This document shows, piece after piece, positions 1-11,548 of a DNA stretch of 64,000 nt (position 1 is its first letter; the number at the start of each line of letters is the position of its first letter). The position numbers and the translations under genes are program-made. This DNA comes from Cherax quadricarinatus (taxonomy: Eukaryota; Arthropoda; Malacostraca; Decapoda; Parastacidae), in assembly GCF_038502225.1 (NCBI RefSeq), contig NC_091300.1, positions 45,145,188 through 45,209,187 of the forward strand, read 5' to 3'. A model generated the notes under the pieces. It had not been told where the DNA came from. It made no database searches and saw only the letters and a program-made list of their open reading frames with translations.

Positions 1-2970
1 TGTGCAGTGCCAGGAAACACTTGCTGGAGCAAGGTGGCAGTGACGTACTGAGAGGTGTGTGCAGTGCCAGCAACACTTGCTGGAGCAAGGTGGCAGTGAC
101 GTACTGAGAGAGGTGTGTGTGCAGTGCCAGGAACACTTGCTGGAGCAAGGTGTCAGTGACGTACTGAGAGAGGTGTGTGTGCAGTGCCAGGAAACACTTG
201 CTAGAGCAAGGTGGCAGTGACGTACTGAGAGGTGTGTGCAGTGCCAGGAATACTTGCTGGAGCAAGGTGTCAGTGACGTACTGAGAGACGTGTGTGTGCA
301 CTGCCAGGAACACTTGCTGAAGCAAGGTGTCAGTGACGTACTGAGAGAGGTGTGTGTGCAGTGCCAGGAACACTTGCTGGAGCAAGGTGGCAGTGACGTA
401 CTGAGAGGTGTGTGCAGTGCCAGGAACACTTGCTGAAGCAATGTGTCAGTGACGTACTGAGAGAGGTGTGTGTGTGCAGTGCCAGGAACACTTGCTGAAG
501 CAAGGTGGCAGTGACGTACTGAGAGAGGTGTGTGTGTGCAGTGCCAGGAACACTTGCTGAAGCAAGGTGGCAGTGACGTACTGAGAGAGGTGTGTGTGCA
601 GTGCCAGGAACACTTGCTGGAGCAAGGTGGCAGTGACGTACTGAGAGAGGTGTGTGTGCAGTGCCAGGAAACACTTGCTGTAGCAAGGTGGCAGTGACCT
701 ACTGAGAGATGTGTGTGTGCAGTGCCAGGAACACTTGCTGGAGCAAGATGGCAGTGACGTACTGAGAGAGGTGTGTGTGCAGTGCCAGGAACACATGCTG
801 GAGCAAGGTGGCAGTGACGTACTGAGAGAGGTGTGTGTGCAGTGCCAGGAAACACTTGCTGGAGCAAGGTGGCAGTGACGTACTGAGAGAGGTGTGTGTG
901 CAGTACCAGGAACACTTGCTGGAGCAAGGTGGCAGTGACGTACTGAGAGGTGTGTGTGCAGTGCCAGGAACACTTGCTGGAGCAAGGTTTTAGTGACGTA
1001 CTGAGAGAGGTGTGTGCAGTTCCAGTAAACACTTGCTGGAGCAAGGTGGCAGTGACGTACTGAGGTGTGTGTGTGCAGTGCCAGGAACACTTGCTGAAGC
1101 AAGGTGGCAGCGACGTACTGAGAGAGGTGTGTGTGCAGTGCCAGGAACACTTGCTGGAGCAAGGTGCCAGTGACGTACTGAGAGGTGTGTGTGTGTGTGC
1201 AGTGCCAGGAACACTTGCTGAAGCAAGGTGGCAGTGACGTACTAAGAGAGGTGTGTGTGCAGTGCCAAGAACACTTGCTGGGGCAAGGTGGCAGTGACGT
1301 ACTGAGAGAAGTGCGTGTGCAGTGCCAGGAACACTTGCTGAAGCAAGGTGGCGGTGACGTACTGAGAGAGGTATGTGTGCAGTACCAGGAACACTTGCTG
1401 GAGCAAGGTGGCAGTGGCGTACTGAGAGGTGTGTGTGCAGTGCCAGGAACACTTGCTGGAGCAAGGTGGTAGTGACGTACTGAGAGGTGTGTGCAGTGCC
1501 AGGAAACACTTGCTGGAGCAAGTTGGCAGTGACGTACTGAGAGGTGTGTGTGTGCAGTGCCAGGAACACTTGCTGGAGCAAGGTGGCAGTGACGTACTGA
1601 GAGGTGTGTGTGTGCAGTGCCAGGAACACTTGCTGAAGCAAGGTGGCAGTGACGTACTGAGAGAGGTGTGTGTGCAGTGCCAGGAACACTTGCTGGAGCA
1701 AGGTGCCAGTGACGTACTGAGAGGTGTGTGTGTGCAGTGCCAGGAACACTTGCTGAAGCAAGGTGGCAGTGACGTACTAAGAGAGGTGTGTGTTCAGTGC
1801 CAAGAACACTTGCTGGGGCAAGGTGGCAGTGACGTACTGAGAGAGGTGTGTGTGCAGTGCCAGGAACACTTGCTGGAGCAAGGTGGCAGTGACGCACTGA
1901 GAGGTGTGTGTGCAGTGCCAGGAACACTTGCTGGAGCAAGGTGACAGTGACGTACTGAGAGAGGTGTGTGTGCAGTGCCAGGAAACACTTGCTGGAGCAA
2001 GGTGGCAGTGACGTACTGAGAGAGGTGTGTGTGCAGTGCCAGGAAACACTTGCTGGAGCAAGGTGGCAGTGACGTACTGAGAGGTGTGTGCAGTGCCATG
2101 AACACTTGCTGGAGCAAGGTGGCAGTGACGTACTGAGAGAGGTGTGTGTACAGTACCATGAACACTTGGTGGAGCAAGGTGGCAGTGACGTACTGAGAGT
2201 GGTGCGTGTGCAGTGCCAGGAACACTTGCTGGAGCAAGGTGGCAGTTACGTACTGAGATGGGTGTGTGTCCAGTGCCAGGAACACTTGCTGGAGCAAGGT
2301 AGCAGTGACGGACTGAGAGAAGTGTGTGTGCAGTGCCAGGAAACACTTGGAGAAAGATGGCGGTGACCTACTGAGGTGTGTGTGCAGTGCCAGGAACACT
2401 TGCTGGCTCAAGGTGGCAGTAACGGACTGAGAAAGGTGTGTGTGCAGTGCCAGGAACACTTTCTGGAGCAAGTAGCAGTGACGGACTGAGAGAGGTGTGT
2501 GTGCAGTGCCAGGAAACACTTGCTGGAACAAGGTGTCAGTGACGTTCTGAGAGGTGTGTGTGCAGTGCCAGGAACACTTGCTGGCTCAAGGTGGCAGTAA
2601 CGGACTGAGAGAGGTGTGTGTGCAGTGCCAGGAACACTTGCTGGAGCAAGGTGTCAGTGACGGTCTGAGAGGTGTGTGTGCAGTGCCAGGAACACTTGCT
2701 GGAGCAAGGTGGCAGTGACGTACTGATAGAGGCGTGCGTGCAGTGCCAGGAATACTTGCTGAAGCAAGGTGGCAGTGACGTACTGAGAGAGGTGTGTGTG
2801 CAGTGCCAGGAACACTTGTTGGAGCAAGGTGACAGTGACGTACTGAGAGGTGTGTGTGCAGTGCCAGGAACACTTGCTGGAGCAAGGTGGCAGTGACGTA
2901 CTGAGAGAGGTGTGTGTGCAGTGCCAGGAACACTTGCTGGAGCAAGATGGCAGTGACGTACTGAGAGGTG
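1..2970. repeat. Minisatellite, unit about 60 bp, about 50 copies
   Basis: A tandem array of a 56-62 bp unit containing cagtgccaggaacacttgct, then ggagcaaggtggcagtgacg and tactgagag, separated by a GTGTGT stretch of variable length. Most unit-length differences come from that GT stretch. Many units are exactly 60 bp, so short repetitive open frames appear on both strands (20-residue periods such as CVQCQEHLLEQGGSDVLRE), but they carry frameshifts and have no sign of being genes. The array runs off the left edge, so its true size is unknown. It merges at the right into GT-rich DNA. Confidence 0.95.
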
Positions 2971-3113
2971 TATGTGTGTCTGTGTATATGTATATATTAG
3001 TATGTGTATGGGTGCGGGTATGTGTTTGCTAGGTATTAAGTGTATGTATGGGTGTATTTGTGTGTACGAGTGCATGATTACGTGAGTGTGTATGTTTGTG
3101 AATGTGTGCGTGC

Positions 3114-3187
<74 letters not shown>
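2971..3187. repeat. GT-rich tract with a (TG)n microsatellite
   Basis: Imperfect GT/TATG-rich sequence leads into an uninterrupted TG run from about 3115 to 3187. It sits between the minisatellite and the LINE fragment that follows and carries no gene. Confidence 0.95.
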
Positions 3188-3190
<3 letters not shown>

Positions 3191-4166
3191 CGCCTAATTG
3201 CATTCACCTTACTGTGGTTGCAGGGGTCGAATCATTACTCTTGGCCCCTAGTCTTCACTGGTCGCTATTAGATCCACTCTCTCCTTGCTCCATCAGCTTT
3301 TTCGTACCTCTTCTTAAAGCTATGTATGGATCCTGCTTCCACTACATCACTCTCCAGACTGTTTCACTTCCTGACAACTCTATAACTAACATCCCTGTGA
3401 CTTATCTGAGTGTTCAGCCTCCAGTTGTGGCTCCTTGTCCCTATCCACCTTGTCAATTATCTCAGTATTTTATATGTCGTTATCATGTCTCCCGTATACC
3501 TCCTGTCTTCCAGTGTTGCCTTAATCTCTCCTCAGAGGACAAACTCTTTTATTCCGGGACTAGTCTTGTTGCAAACCTTTGCACTTTCTCTAATTTAATG
3601 ACGTTTTCAACAGGTGTGGGTTCCATACTGGTGCTGCATACTACATTATGGGTCTGACTTACATGGTGAACAGTGGCGTCAATGACTGCTTACTTGTATG
3701 TCGAAACTTTATTCTCAGATTTGAGAGATGCTCTTATGCTGCAGCAGTTATTTGGTTGATGTTCGTTTCAGATGTGTTCGGTATGATGTTCACCCCATGA
3801 TCCTTTTCCGTGAGTGAGTTTTGCAGTCTTTGACCTAAGCTGAACTCCGTCTACGGTCTTCTTTGTCCTTCCAAACAGCCTGTATATCTCCTTTCTTTAA
3901 AATCGGGACTACATTTATTGTCTTCCACACCTCATGCAGTTGCCCTGTTTCAATAGATTTATTAAAGATTGTTGTTAGTGGCACACACAGTGCATCTGCT
4001 CCCTCTCTCAGGACTCACAGAAAGAGATTATCTAGGCCCACCGCCTTTGAGGTATCTAGTTCCCCCCAGCAGTTTCTTCACCTCCTCCTCGGTTGTTCAC
4101 AATGTGTCCAGCTAACCTTAGCTGAAAGATTACGTCTCCATTGTGAATACCTCTCTGAATCGTGAG
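3188..4166 (-). mobile_element. Family-1 non-LTR retrotransposon fragment with internal deletion
   Basis: The 3' part of a jockey/CR1-type LINE on the minus strand. It starts at the typical 3' end (tactcgcctaattg at 3188) and passes through reverse-transcriptase C-terminal sequence up to about 3877. It then jumps directly to the finger/linker region (3878-4166; on the minus strand the part encoding replacement of the V-P-IFKK type). By comparison with the neighbouring copy at 4170-6130, the central RT palm is missing. All frames are interrupted. Its 5' side abuts the 3' end of the next copy at about 4170, so the two copies lie head to tail. Confidence 0.8.
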
Positions 4167-4517
4167 CTGAGTGTGTACTCATCTAATTGTGGTTCCAGGA
4201 GTCGAGTCATAGCTCCTGGTTTCGCCTCTTCACTGGTAGCAACTAGGTCCACTCTCCCTGCTCCTTAGCCGTATGGTTCCTGTCTCCACTACATCACTTT
4301 GCAGACTGTTGCACTTCCTGATAACTATGAAGAAATATTTCCTTACATCCCTTTAAGTCTAAGTCATCAGCTTCCAATTGTGATCCCTTGTTGCTGTGTC
4401 CTGTCTCTTCAATATCCTGTCTCTGTCCATCTTTTTAACCCTCTCAGAATTTTATATGTCGTTATCATGTGCCTCCTGTAATCCAGTATCGTCAGGTCTA
4501 TTTCCCTTAACCTCTCC

Positions 4518-4856
4518 TCATAGGACATGTCCCTTTGCTCCGGGACTAGTTTTGTTGCAAACATTTGCACTTACTAATTTTTTGATATGCTTGACCAAGT
4601 GTGGGTTCCAGACAAACTGCATACTCCAATATTGGCCTGACGTACACGATTCCTTACTGAGGTGTCGGAACGCTATTCTTAGGTTGGCCAGGCGTCCATA
4701 TGCTGCAGTAGTTATCCCGTTGATGTGCACCTCAGAAGATGTGATTCGTATTATACTCACCCCAAGATCCTTTTCCTTGAGTGAGGTTTGCAGTCTTTGG
4801 CCCCCCAGACTGTACTCTGTCTGTGGTCTTTTTGGGCGGGGTTTGTGGCAGCCCAA
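4518..4856 (-). pseudogene. Reverse transcriptase C-terminal (thumb) fragment (family 1)
   Basis: A 112-codon open stretch containing QTEYSLGGQRLQTSLKEKDL, GV and then ITTAAYGRLANLRIAF. This is the post-palm region typical of jockey/CR1-type LINEs, homologous to the plus-strand stretch 36756-37061 in this window. It is cut on its 5' side by the SINE-like insertion at about 4831, and its beginning lies in the inserted DNA. Confidence 0.8.
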
Positions 4857-5070
4857 GGTGCCTAGCTTCTCCCTCCGAGCCCGTGGGGGTGGAGAATGGG
4901 GCTAGGCCTGGGAACAGCTGATTCCTCAAAGTGAGGAGGTACTGGTACCTCCTCCCATGGAAGACATTGGTCTGAGACACTCCCACGACAGGAAGCCAAG
5001 GCCGGGCCACCTCTTGGTAAAGGCCCGGGCCGAGCGATTATACGGGCGAATCTACAAGAACAATTCGGTA
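4831..5070 (+). mobile_element. SINE-like interspersed repeat nested in LINE
   Basis: This block interrupts the LINE: sequence before about 4830 and after about 5071 (tctttgcccttccccga) is contiguous in related copies. Its body (gcctagcttctccctc, then gctaggcctggg, cctcctcccatgg, agccaaggccgggccacc and aggcccgggccg) recurs at 37510-37740, where it is followed by a long poly(A). No clear tRNA-type A/B boxes were seen. The origin is unknown; the poly(A) at the second copy argues for retroposition. Confidence 0.75.
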
Positions 5071-5158
5071 TTCTTTGCCCTTCCCCGATCTTCATGACTT
5101 AGCACTTGGTAGGGTTAAATTTCAGGAGCCAGTTGCTGGACCAGATCTCTTTGTACTC

Positions 5159-5350
5159 CTAGGAGACCTGATCCTCATCCGAATGAATTCTCCTCATTAG
5201 CTTCACATCGTCTGCAAAAAGGAACACTTCTGAATTTATCCCTTTCGTCATGTCATTCACATATAATAAAAACAGCACTGGTTCTAGGACTGACCCTTGT
5301 GGAACCCCGCTCGTCACAGGCGCCAACTCTGACACCTTGTCAGATACCAT
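5159..5350 (-). pseudogene. Reverse transcriptase palm fragment (family 1)
   Basis: A 63-codon open stretch encoding [20 protein letters not shown] followed by the FADD box (FADDVKLM). These are RT motifs 4 and 5, with the two catalytic aspartates intact. The frame is open only locally: sequence upstream and downstream continues the RT in other frames. It is part of the element spanning 4170-6130. Confidence 0.85.
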
Positions 5351-6128
5351 GACTCACTGTTGCCTACCTGTCAGGTATTCTATGATCCATTACAGAGCCT
5401 TCCCTACTATACCTGCTTGACCCTTCAGCTTTTGCACTAATCTCTTGTGTGGAATTGTGTCAAAAGCCTTCATACAGTCAAAGAAAATGCAATCTACCCA
5501 CCCCTCTTTCTCTTATCTTACTGCCATCACCTTGTCGTAAAACTTCGGGTTTGTGACACAGGATTTTCCGTCCCTGAAACCTTGCTGGTTGTCGTGAATA
5601 ATCTCGTTCCTTTCTAGGTGCTCCACCATTCCAACTATACACGTTAGCGACACTGGTCTGTAGTTTAATGCTACGTGTCTGTCTCCATTCTTAAAAATCG
5701 AGACTACATTTGCTGTCTTCCATACCTCGTGTAGTCGCCCCTATTTCGATAAATGTGCTGAAGATTACTAAAGGCACATTGAGTGCCTCTGCTCCCTCTC
5801 TTAGAACCCACGGACTGATGTTTGAGGTATTAGCTCACTAAGCAGCCTCTTCACCCCCTCCTTAATTGTATACATTGAGTACAGCACTTGATGGTGTACC
5901 CCCACCACTGCAGCTTTCTGGTGTCTTTTCCGTCACCACTGTAAATACTTCTCTAAATCTCATGTTGAGCTCTTCACATATTTCTTGGTCATTTCTTGTC
6001 ATCTCCCTCCTTCCTTCCTTAGCCTGATTACCCGGACCTTGATTGTTCTTTTCCTCCTGATGTGACTGTACAACAGCTTTGGGTCAGACTTGGATACCGC
6101 TGCTATTTCGTTTTCGTATTGCTGCAGG

Positions 6129-6580
6129 GCCATGGTTCAGAAGACATGACTAGTGGGCCATAATTCAGAAGACAAGATTAGAGGGCCATGGTTCAGACGA
6201 CACGACTAGAGACCCATAATTCAGAAGACAAGACTAGAGGGCCATAATTCAGAAGACAAGATTAGAGGGCCATGGTTCAGAAGATTGGAGGGCCATGGCT
6301 CAGAAAACAAGGCTAGAGGGCCATGGTTCAGACAAGATTAGAGGGCCATGGTTCAGACAAGATTAGAAGGCCATGGTTCAGAAGACAAGACTAGAGAACC
6401 ATGGTTCAGAAGACAAGACTGGAGAACCATGGTTCAGAAGACAAGACTAGAGAGCCATGGTTCAGAAGACAAGACTAGAGAACCATGGTTCAGAAGACAA
6501 GACTAGAGCGCCATGGTTCAGAAGTCAAGACTAGAGAGCCATGGTTCAGACGACTAGAGAGCCATGGTTCAGACGACTAC
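6129..6580. repeat. 28-bp minisatellite, about 16 copies
   Basis: Tandem copies of ccatggttcagaagacaaga followed by ctagagag. Several units are shortened by loss of the gaagacaaga portion. Units degrade at both ends. No coding capacity is supported. Confidence 0.93.
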
Positions 6581-6589
6581 AATAGACAG

Positions 6590-6954
6590 CCAGGTTTTCT
6601 AAAAGCAAATATTAATAATGAGAGTACATTCATCACCACACTTGAGAATGTTACAATATATTCATCACCTTGCATTTTGTCACATATTCCATCATTTCAT
6701 TTACTATATTCCGGCCAGTTCTCTTTCCCGCTGAACCAGCCAGACTGTTGGAAACAAAAGACGGGAGCCATAATCCCTCCAAAGAAAGAGGTTTTTCAGT
6801 TCCAGGAAGGAAAAAAGACAATGACAGAAATCTTATATAACTGAAAACACTTCTGGAGCAGAGGCAGTCACTGGCCTCCACTCCAGAACAACAGATATTA
6901 GAGCCTGAAAAAAAAAAAAAAAAAAAAAAAAACTGAATTCCATCAATATAACGA
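6590..6954. other. Unassigned spacer with a poly(A) run
   Basis: About 360 bp with no recognisable gene. It ends in a 26-base A run (6908-6933) lying just upstream of the family-2 LINE. The A run could be the tail of an unrecognised retroposed sequence on the plus strand. Confidence 0.6.
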
Positions 6955-6959
6955 CATTT

Positions 6960-7746
6960 GTGTTTGCAAACATACAAAGTCTAAAGCCGTCAACAAACAA
7001 AATTCCTTATATCAAGGGACTGCTCACAGAGTCAAATAAAATGTTGGCAGCTTTCTCAGAAAACCACATAAAGGATGATTTTGACAACGAAATATGGATG
7101 CCAGGTTATAACCTATTCAGTTGCGACAGATTAAACAGGCAACAAGGAGAGGTTGGCTTGTACATCACAGAGTCGCTCACAACTACCAAACACCTCAAAT
7201 GATGTAGTTGAAGTATTGGCGGTAAAGACTGAAAACCAAAGACTTGTCATTGTGGTTGTACACAAGCCTCTGGATGCAACTTCCCAGCAATTCCGCGAAC
7301 AGCTTTTGAAAATTGACCACTGTCTGGAAACTCTCCCAACTCCTGCCCCAAACATCTTGCTACTGGGAGATTTCAACTTGAGACACCTAAAATGGAGGAG
7401 TGTAGCAAATAATATTTTAACAGAGATCACCCCAGGAGGCAGCTCAGATGAAAATTCACACACACACGTGCAACTAAATCTCTGCACCAAATTCACCCTA
7501 AACCAGCAAATATTAGAGCCAACAAGACTAGAAAATACACCGGACCTCATCTTCACTAACAACGACGACGTGATACGTAATATAACCGTATCAAAGACAA
7601 TACACTCAGATCACACCATAATAGAGGTACAGACATGTATGCACAGGGCTCCTGACCAGCAAAATGTGATCAGTCATGAGAGTGTCTTCCCAAAATTCAA
7701 CTTCAATAACAAAAACATACACTGGGAACAAGTCAACATGTCCTAA
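6960..7746 (+). pseudogene. LINE apurinic-type endonuclease domain (family 2)
   Basis: Two overlapping frames (6960-7202 and 7153-7746) together cover an exonuclease-endonuclease-phosphatase domain. Visible motifs are NIQSL near the start, a degenerate catalytic-glutamate region (FSENHIKDDF), LLGDFNLRHLKW (the GDFN block) and TIHSDHTII at the end (the SDH block). In such elements this domain nicks the genomic target. A frameshift at about 7190 separates the two halves, and a stop at about 7746 cuts it from the RT. Confidence 0.85.
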
Positions 7747-7875
7747 ATGAAACAAGCTGGGAAGATATCCTAAACAACACAGATCCGAACCTTTGCCTAG
7801 AAAAAATAAACGCTGTGGTTCTTGAGATTTGCTCAAGGCTCATTCCATTAAGAATAAGAAAGAGAAGATGTAAAC

Positions 7876-7879
<4 letters not shown>

Positions 7880-7914
<35 letters not shown>
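7880..7914. repeat. (GA)n microsatellite
   Basis: An uninterrupted AG run within the linker of the family-2 LINE, probably grown after insertion of the element. Confidence 0.95.
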
Positions 7915-7918
<4 letters not shown>

Positions 7919-8250
7919 TCCCTATACAGACGAAGGCAAAGCGTCACAGAGCTGTTGAGGGAGGCACTGGTCATTGAAATTGCAAATATCGAACTTAAGC
8001 TGAAGGAATCTTTCAGGAGACAAGAATCGCAGGAAGAACTAAAAATAATGGAAATTAAAAAAATAAATACTTCTTCTCTTATGCCAAATCTAAGGGAAAA
8101 ACAACACCCAGTATTTGGCTCCTGCTTAGGCGGGATGGGACATACACAGATGACAGCCAAGAAATGAGTAAGATACTAAAGTCCCAGTACAACTCAGAGT
8201 TCAGCGAACTGTTGCCCTGATTAAGGGTCGACAATCCAAACGAATTCTTT

Positions 8251-9175
8251 ATGAATGAGACCCAAAATTTGGTCATCTCAGAAATCTTGGATATTATCCT
8301 AACACCACAAGACTTAGAAAAGGCAATAAACGACATGCTCATGCACTCTGCCCCAAGCCCAAACTCATGGAACTCCGTGTTCATTAAGAACTGCAAGAAG
8401 CCCACGTCTCGTGCCTTCGGCATTCTATGGAGAGAGAGCATGGACATAAAGGTCATCCCACACTCACTAAAACAACAGACATAGCCCCGCTCTACAAAGG
8501 TGGCAGTAAAGCAATTGTAAAGAACTACAGACCGATAGCACTAACATCCCATATCATAAAAATCTTTGAAAGGGGCCTAAGAAGCAAGATCGCCAACCAC
8601 CTAGATACCCATCAACTACACAACCCAGGGCAACACAGGTTTAGAGCAGGTCGCTTCTGCCTGTTCCAGCTACTAGCCACTATGACAAGGTCCTGGATGC
8701 TGTAGAGGATAAACAAAACACAGATGTAGTATACACAGACTTTGCAAAAGTTTTCAGACAAGTGTGACCATGGTGCAATAGCGTACAAAATGCGTGATAA
8801 AGGAGTAACAGGAAAAGTTAGTAGATGGATCTATAACTTTCTGACAAACAGAACACAAATAGTAATAGTGAACAGAATAAAATCTGAGGCAGCTACGGTG
8901 AAAAACTCTGTTTCACAAGGCACAGTACTCGCTCCCATTCTATTCCTCATCCTCATATCTGACACAAAGATGTAAACCATAGCTCCGTGTCTTCCTTTGC
9001 AGATGACACCCGACCTGCCATGACAGTGACCTCCATCGAAGATACCACAAGACTCCAAGCGGACATCAACCAAATCTTCAGATGGGCCACTCGAAACAAT
9101 ATGAAGGTCAAGGAAGAGAAATTTCAACTGCTCAGATATGGAAAGCTTGATGAAATTAAAACTGTATCAGGGTAA
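8251..9175 (+). pseudogene. Reverse transcriptase region (family 2)
   Basis: Four successive open stretches in different frames carry RT blocks. They are 8251-8484 (fingers, HSAPSPNSWNSVFIKNCKK), 8427-8705 (APLYKGGSKAIVKNYRPIAL and GQHRFRAGR), 8742-8975 (ending SQGTVLAPILFLILISDTKM) and 8987-9175 (SSFADDTRPA, then LQADINQIFRWATRNNMKV). The FADD catalytic box is intact in sequence but lies in a different frame from the motif-4 block. At least three frameshifts make this a pseudogene. Confidence 0.87.
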
Positions 9176-9565
9176 ACGACGAATTCTAACCATACAATAG
9201 GGCGAAAAAGAAATGTGAAGGACCTGGGAGTGATAATGTCAGAGGATCTCGCCTTCAAAGACCACGACAATGTTTCTACCGCATCTGCTTGAAAAATGAT
9301 AAGATGAATAATGAGAACCTTCAAAACTAGGGACGCCAAACCCATGATGATTCTCTTCAAATCGCTTGTTCTCTCTGGGATTGAATACTGCTGTACACTA
9401 ACTGCCCCCTTCAAGGCAAATGAAATTGCTGACCTGGAAAGTGTATAAAGAACTTTCACTGCACACATATGTACGATAAACTACTGGGAACGGTTGAAGT
9501 CCCTTGATTTGTACTCCATGGAACGCAGGCGAGAGAGATACGTGATAATATACACTTGGAAAATC

Positions 9566-9911
9566 CTAGAGGATTAGTACCAAACTTGCACACAAAAATA
9601 ACTCCCTATGAAAGCAAAAGACTCGGCAGGAGGTGCAACATTCCCCCAATGAAAAGGAGGGGCGCCACGAGTACACAATAAGTGTCCGGGGCCCAAGACT
9701 GTTCAACTGCCTCCCAGCATACATAAAGGGAATTACCAATAGACCCCTGGCTGTGTTCAAGAAGGCACTGGACAGGCACCTAAAGTCAATACCTGACCAG
9801 CCGGGCTGCGGTTCGTACGTCAGTTTGCGTGAGGCCAGCAGTAACAGCCTGGTTGATCAGACCCTGATCCACCACGAGGCCTGGTCTCAGACCGGACCGC
9901 GGGGGCGTTGA
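9566..9911 (+). pseudogene. LINE C-terminal region with conserved 3' terminus (family 2)
   Basis: The stretch encodes NTISVRGPRLFN-like sequence (here YTISVRGPRLFNCLPAYIKG) and AVFKKALDRHLKSIPDQPGC, the C-terminus of family-2 LINEs. The same block is found at 27003-27353 and, degraded, at 28500-28790. Translation continues into the GC-rich 3' terminal block shared by all copies. Confidence 0.8.
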
Positions 9912-9935
9912 CCCCCCGAAACCCCTCTCCAGGTA

Positions 9936-10192
9936 TACATGATAATATTACTATATATCCGTCACTACACAAGAGAATGTGTAGTGATGGATTCAAGCTG
10001 CTACCAACTGGTATCAAAAATACTGCCGAAAAAGGACGCTATGTCACTGCCTTCGCTAAGAGCCAAATTAGCCAGCCTGTGATGGCTATGGACCAGAGGG
10101 CTGCCAACTGCAACAGCCTGGTAGAACAGGCACTCGACAAGGTTAACAAAAGGGTGGGCTAATAAGGTAGAAAAGGCCTCAAAATCGATAAT
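9936..10192. other. Unassigned spacer
   Basis: About 250 bp between two mobile-element fragments. A short open frame ends near 10162, but I recognise nothing in it. Confidence 0.5.
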
Positions 10193-11230
10193 ACATATAC
10201 GATCATAAGAATAGAGGAACTCTGCAGCAAACCTACTGACCCAAACTAGACACGTCTTTCTCTAAACCAGTAGTTCCTAACCTTGTTGGAGGCACTGAAC
10301 CTCGCAAGTTTCTTCCGTACTTTCACCGAACCTTCCTGATTGGAAAAATGAAATATGATTTCTTCAAAATGTGAGTTCAAACAAAAGTGCAAATCAGTGT
10401 GACTTTTGTTGTTGCCTTTCAGAGACAAGTTCAGAAATGCGCGGCTTCACCTTGGCAAGTGTCACTCTCATATTTTCGCAACAAAGTCTATTCCTTTTCT
10501 TCGTTTTGACGTATACCATCCACTAAAAGGATTGCTGCGTGAGTATCTCAAGGGCTTTCTTAGCAATAAGAGGCTACGCTACGATTTGGTGACACCAAAA
10601 CGTTGAGAGCGTTGTTTTTCTGAAGAGTTGCTGTTGAACCTGAACGTGAACGGCTGTTTCACCCATGCTGGATATGACACTCTGGTGGGGAAGTATCCGT
10701 CGAGAGACTTTGCGAGTTCATCTAAGTGCAGGGCGATTACTTGCTTCAGTTCCCCGGGTACAGATATGTCTCCGATTCCAGACACGTCTTCGATCTTACT
10801 TACACAGTCGTCCAGCAGAGGAAAGTTTGTGTCGTGTGTGTGTGTGTGAGACCTCTGCCGAGCCTCTGGGGTTCGATCGAACCCAGGTTAAGAACCACTG
10901 CTCTAAACCAACCATTCCCACTCACCCACTTGTCCAGCCTTTTCCCGAAGCTTCCCAAGAATTAGCTTCAGTACCTCAGATACTAATCAAACCCAGCATT
11001 TCTTACTTTTATAGTTGTCCAATCTCTCTTTAAAGCTACCCAAGGTCTTGGCCTCTGTTACCCTACTCGGAAGATTGTTCCTCGCATCCACAACTGTTTG
11101 AAAACTAGTACTTACCTATATCCTTTCTAAATTTATTTAACGTAAATCCGTTATTTCTGGTTCTTACCTGATTCGATATTCTCAGTACTTTATTTATATT
11201 ACAGGTCCCATATTTCTTCCAACAAGCACA
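10193..11230 (-). mobile_element. Family-A LINE 3' fragment, split by a hAT element
   Basis: Segments 10193-10259 and 10909-11230 match, in order, the minus-strand 3' region of the LINE at 31848-32180. Shared landmarks are cataagaatagaggaac and ctgacccaaactag, then ctacccaaggtcttggcctc and cctttctaaatttattta. The coding part corresponds to the RT C-terminus. The interruption at 10260-10908 is exactly the hAT insertion plus one copy of its target duplication. Confidence 0.8.
10268..10900 (-). mobile_element. Non-autonomous hAT-superfamily (Buster-like) DNA transposon
   Basis: A 633-bp element with terminal inverted repeats: cagtagttcctaacctt at the left end and the complement of aggttaagaaccactg at the right. 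It is flanked on both sides by the perfect 8-bp duplication ctctaaac (10260-10267 and 10901-10908). An 8-bp duplication is diagnostic of hAT elements, and the central TA at positions 4-5 fits the Buster-type preference. A minus-strand remnant at 10579-10785 (LDELAKSLDGYFPTRVSYPA, then WVKQPFTF) resembles the ...YFP...W..NPF region of ZBED/Buster transposases. Too short and broken to be autonomous. Confidence 0.88.
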
Positions 11231-11548
11231 AGATATTTTCAAAGTTGCAATTGCTTCGATGCGTTGCAATGGAATTCACTTTCCGTCGCTGAAGAGGTTA
11301 CGTTTATTTTTTTTACCCCGTATATTGATAGAGCGGCTGCCATATTAATCAATAATTTTTAGAATCTTATCATTTATATGATGCAACACGTCATTTGCAA
11401 ATTCCAAGACAATAGATTTCCTTCCGAAGCAAATGCAGCTATAATTTCCCAGCACCTTAAATAATATTTACTTTTGGCCTTAAGTTGTAAATATGAACCC
11501 AGCCATGTGAGCCTAAGTCTGAGCGCTTAAATAAAACCCCTCTCACTC
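11231..11548. other. Unassigned AT-rich spacer
   Basis: About 320 bp between two family-A LINE fragments. I see no gene, tandem repeat or recognisable element. Confidence 0.5.

Larger units (their letters stand above)
4170..6130 (-). mobile_element. Family-1 non-LTR retrotransposon, decayed, RT region
   Basis: A minus-strand LINE fragment of the same family as 3188-4166 and 34935-37385. It begins with the same 3' terminus (tactcatctaattgtggtt at 4174) and extends through the RT C-terminus, palm and fingers towards 6130. A separate SINE-like repeat interrupts it at about 4831-5070. No long uninterrupted frame survives, so it is a dead copy. The clade assignment (jockey/CR1 group) rests on the [10 protein letters not shown] and FADD motifs and is approximate. 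Confidence 0.85.
6955..9935 (+). mobile_element. Family-2 non-LTR retrotransposon, copy 1 (decayed)
   Basis: A plus-strand LINE with endonuclease, linker, RT and C-terminal regions in the expected order, followed by a distinctive GC-rich 3' terminus (cctgatccaccacgaggcct ... ggggcgttga ... ctccaggta). Two more copies occur at 23985-27385 and 28035-28868 and share this terminus. The reading frame is broken many times, so the copy is inactive. A (GA)n run at about 7880-7914 sits in the linker. The element is 5'-incomplete: it starts inside the endonuclease domain. Confidence 0.88.

Noticed and set aside
236..3032. Many 60-500-codon open frames on both strands of the first minisatellite
   Set aside because: They are the 60-bp unit read repeatedly, switch frame wherever the GT stretch varies, and show no start context or domain.
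4862..5095. Minus-strand open frames of 77-92 codons rich in Gly/Pro
   Set aside because: They lie in the GC-rich SINE-like insert and read across its junctions with the LINE.
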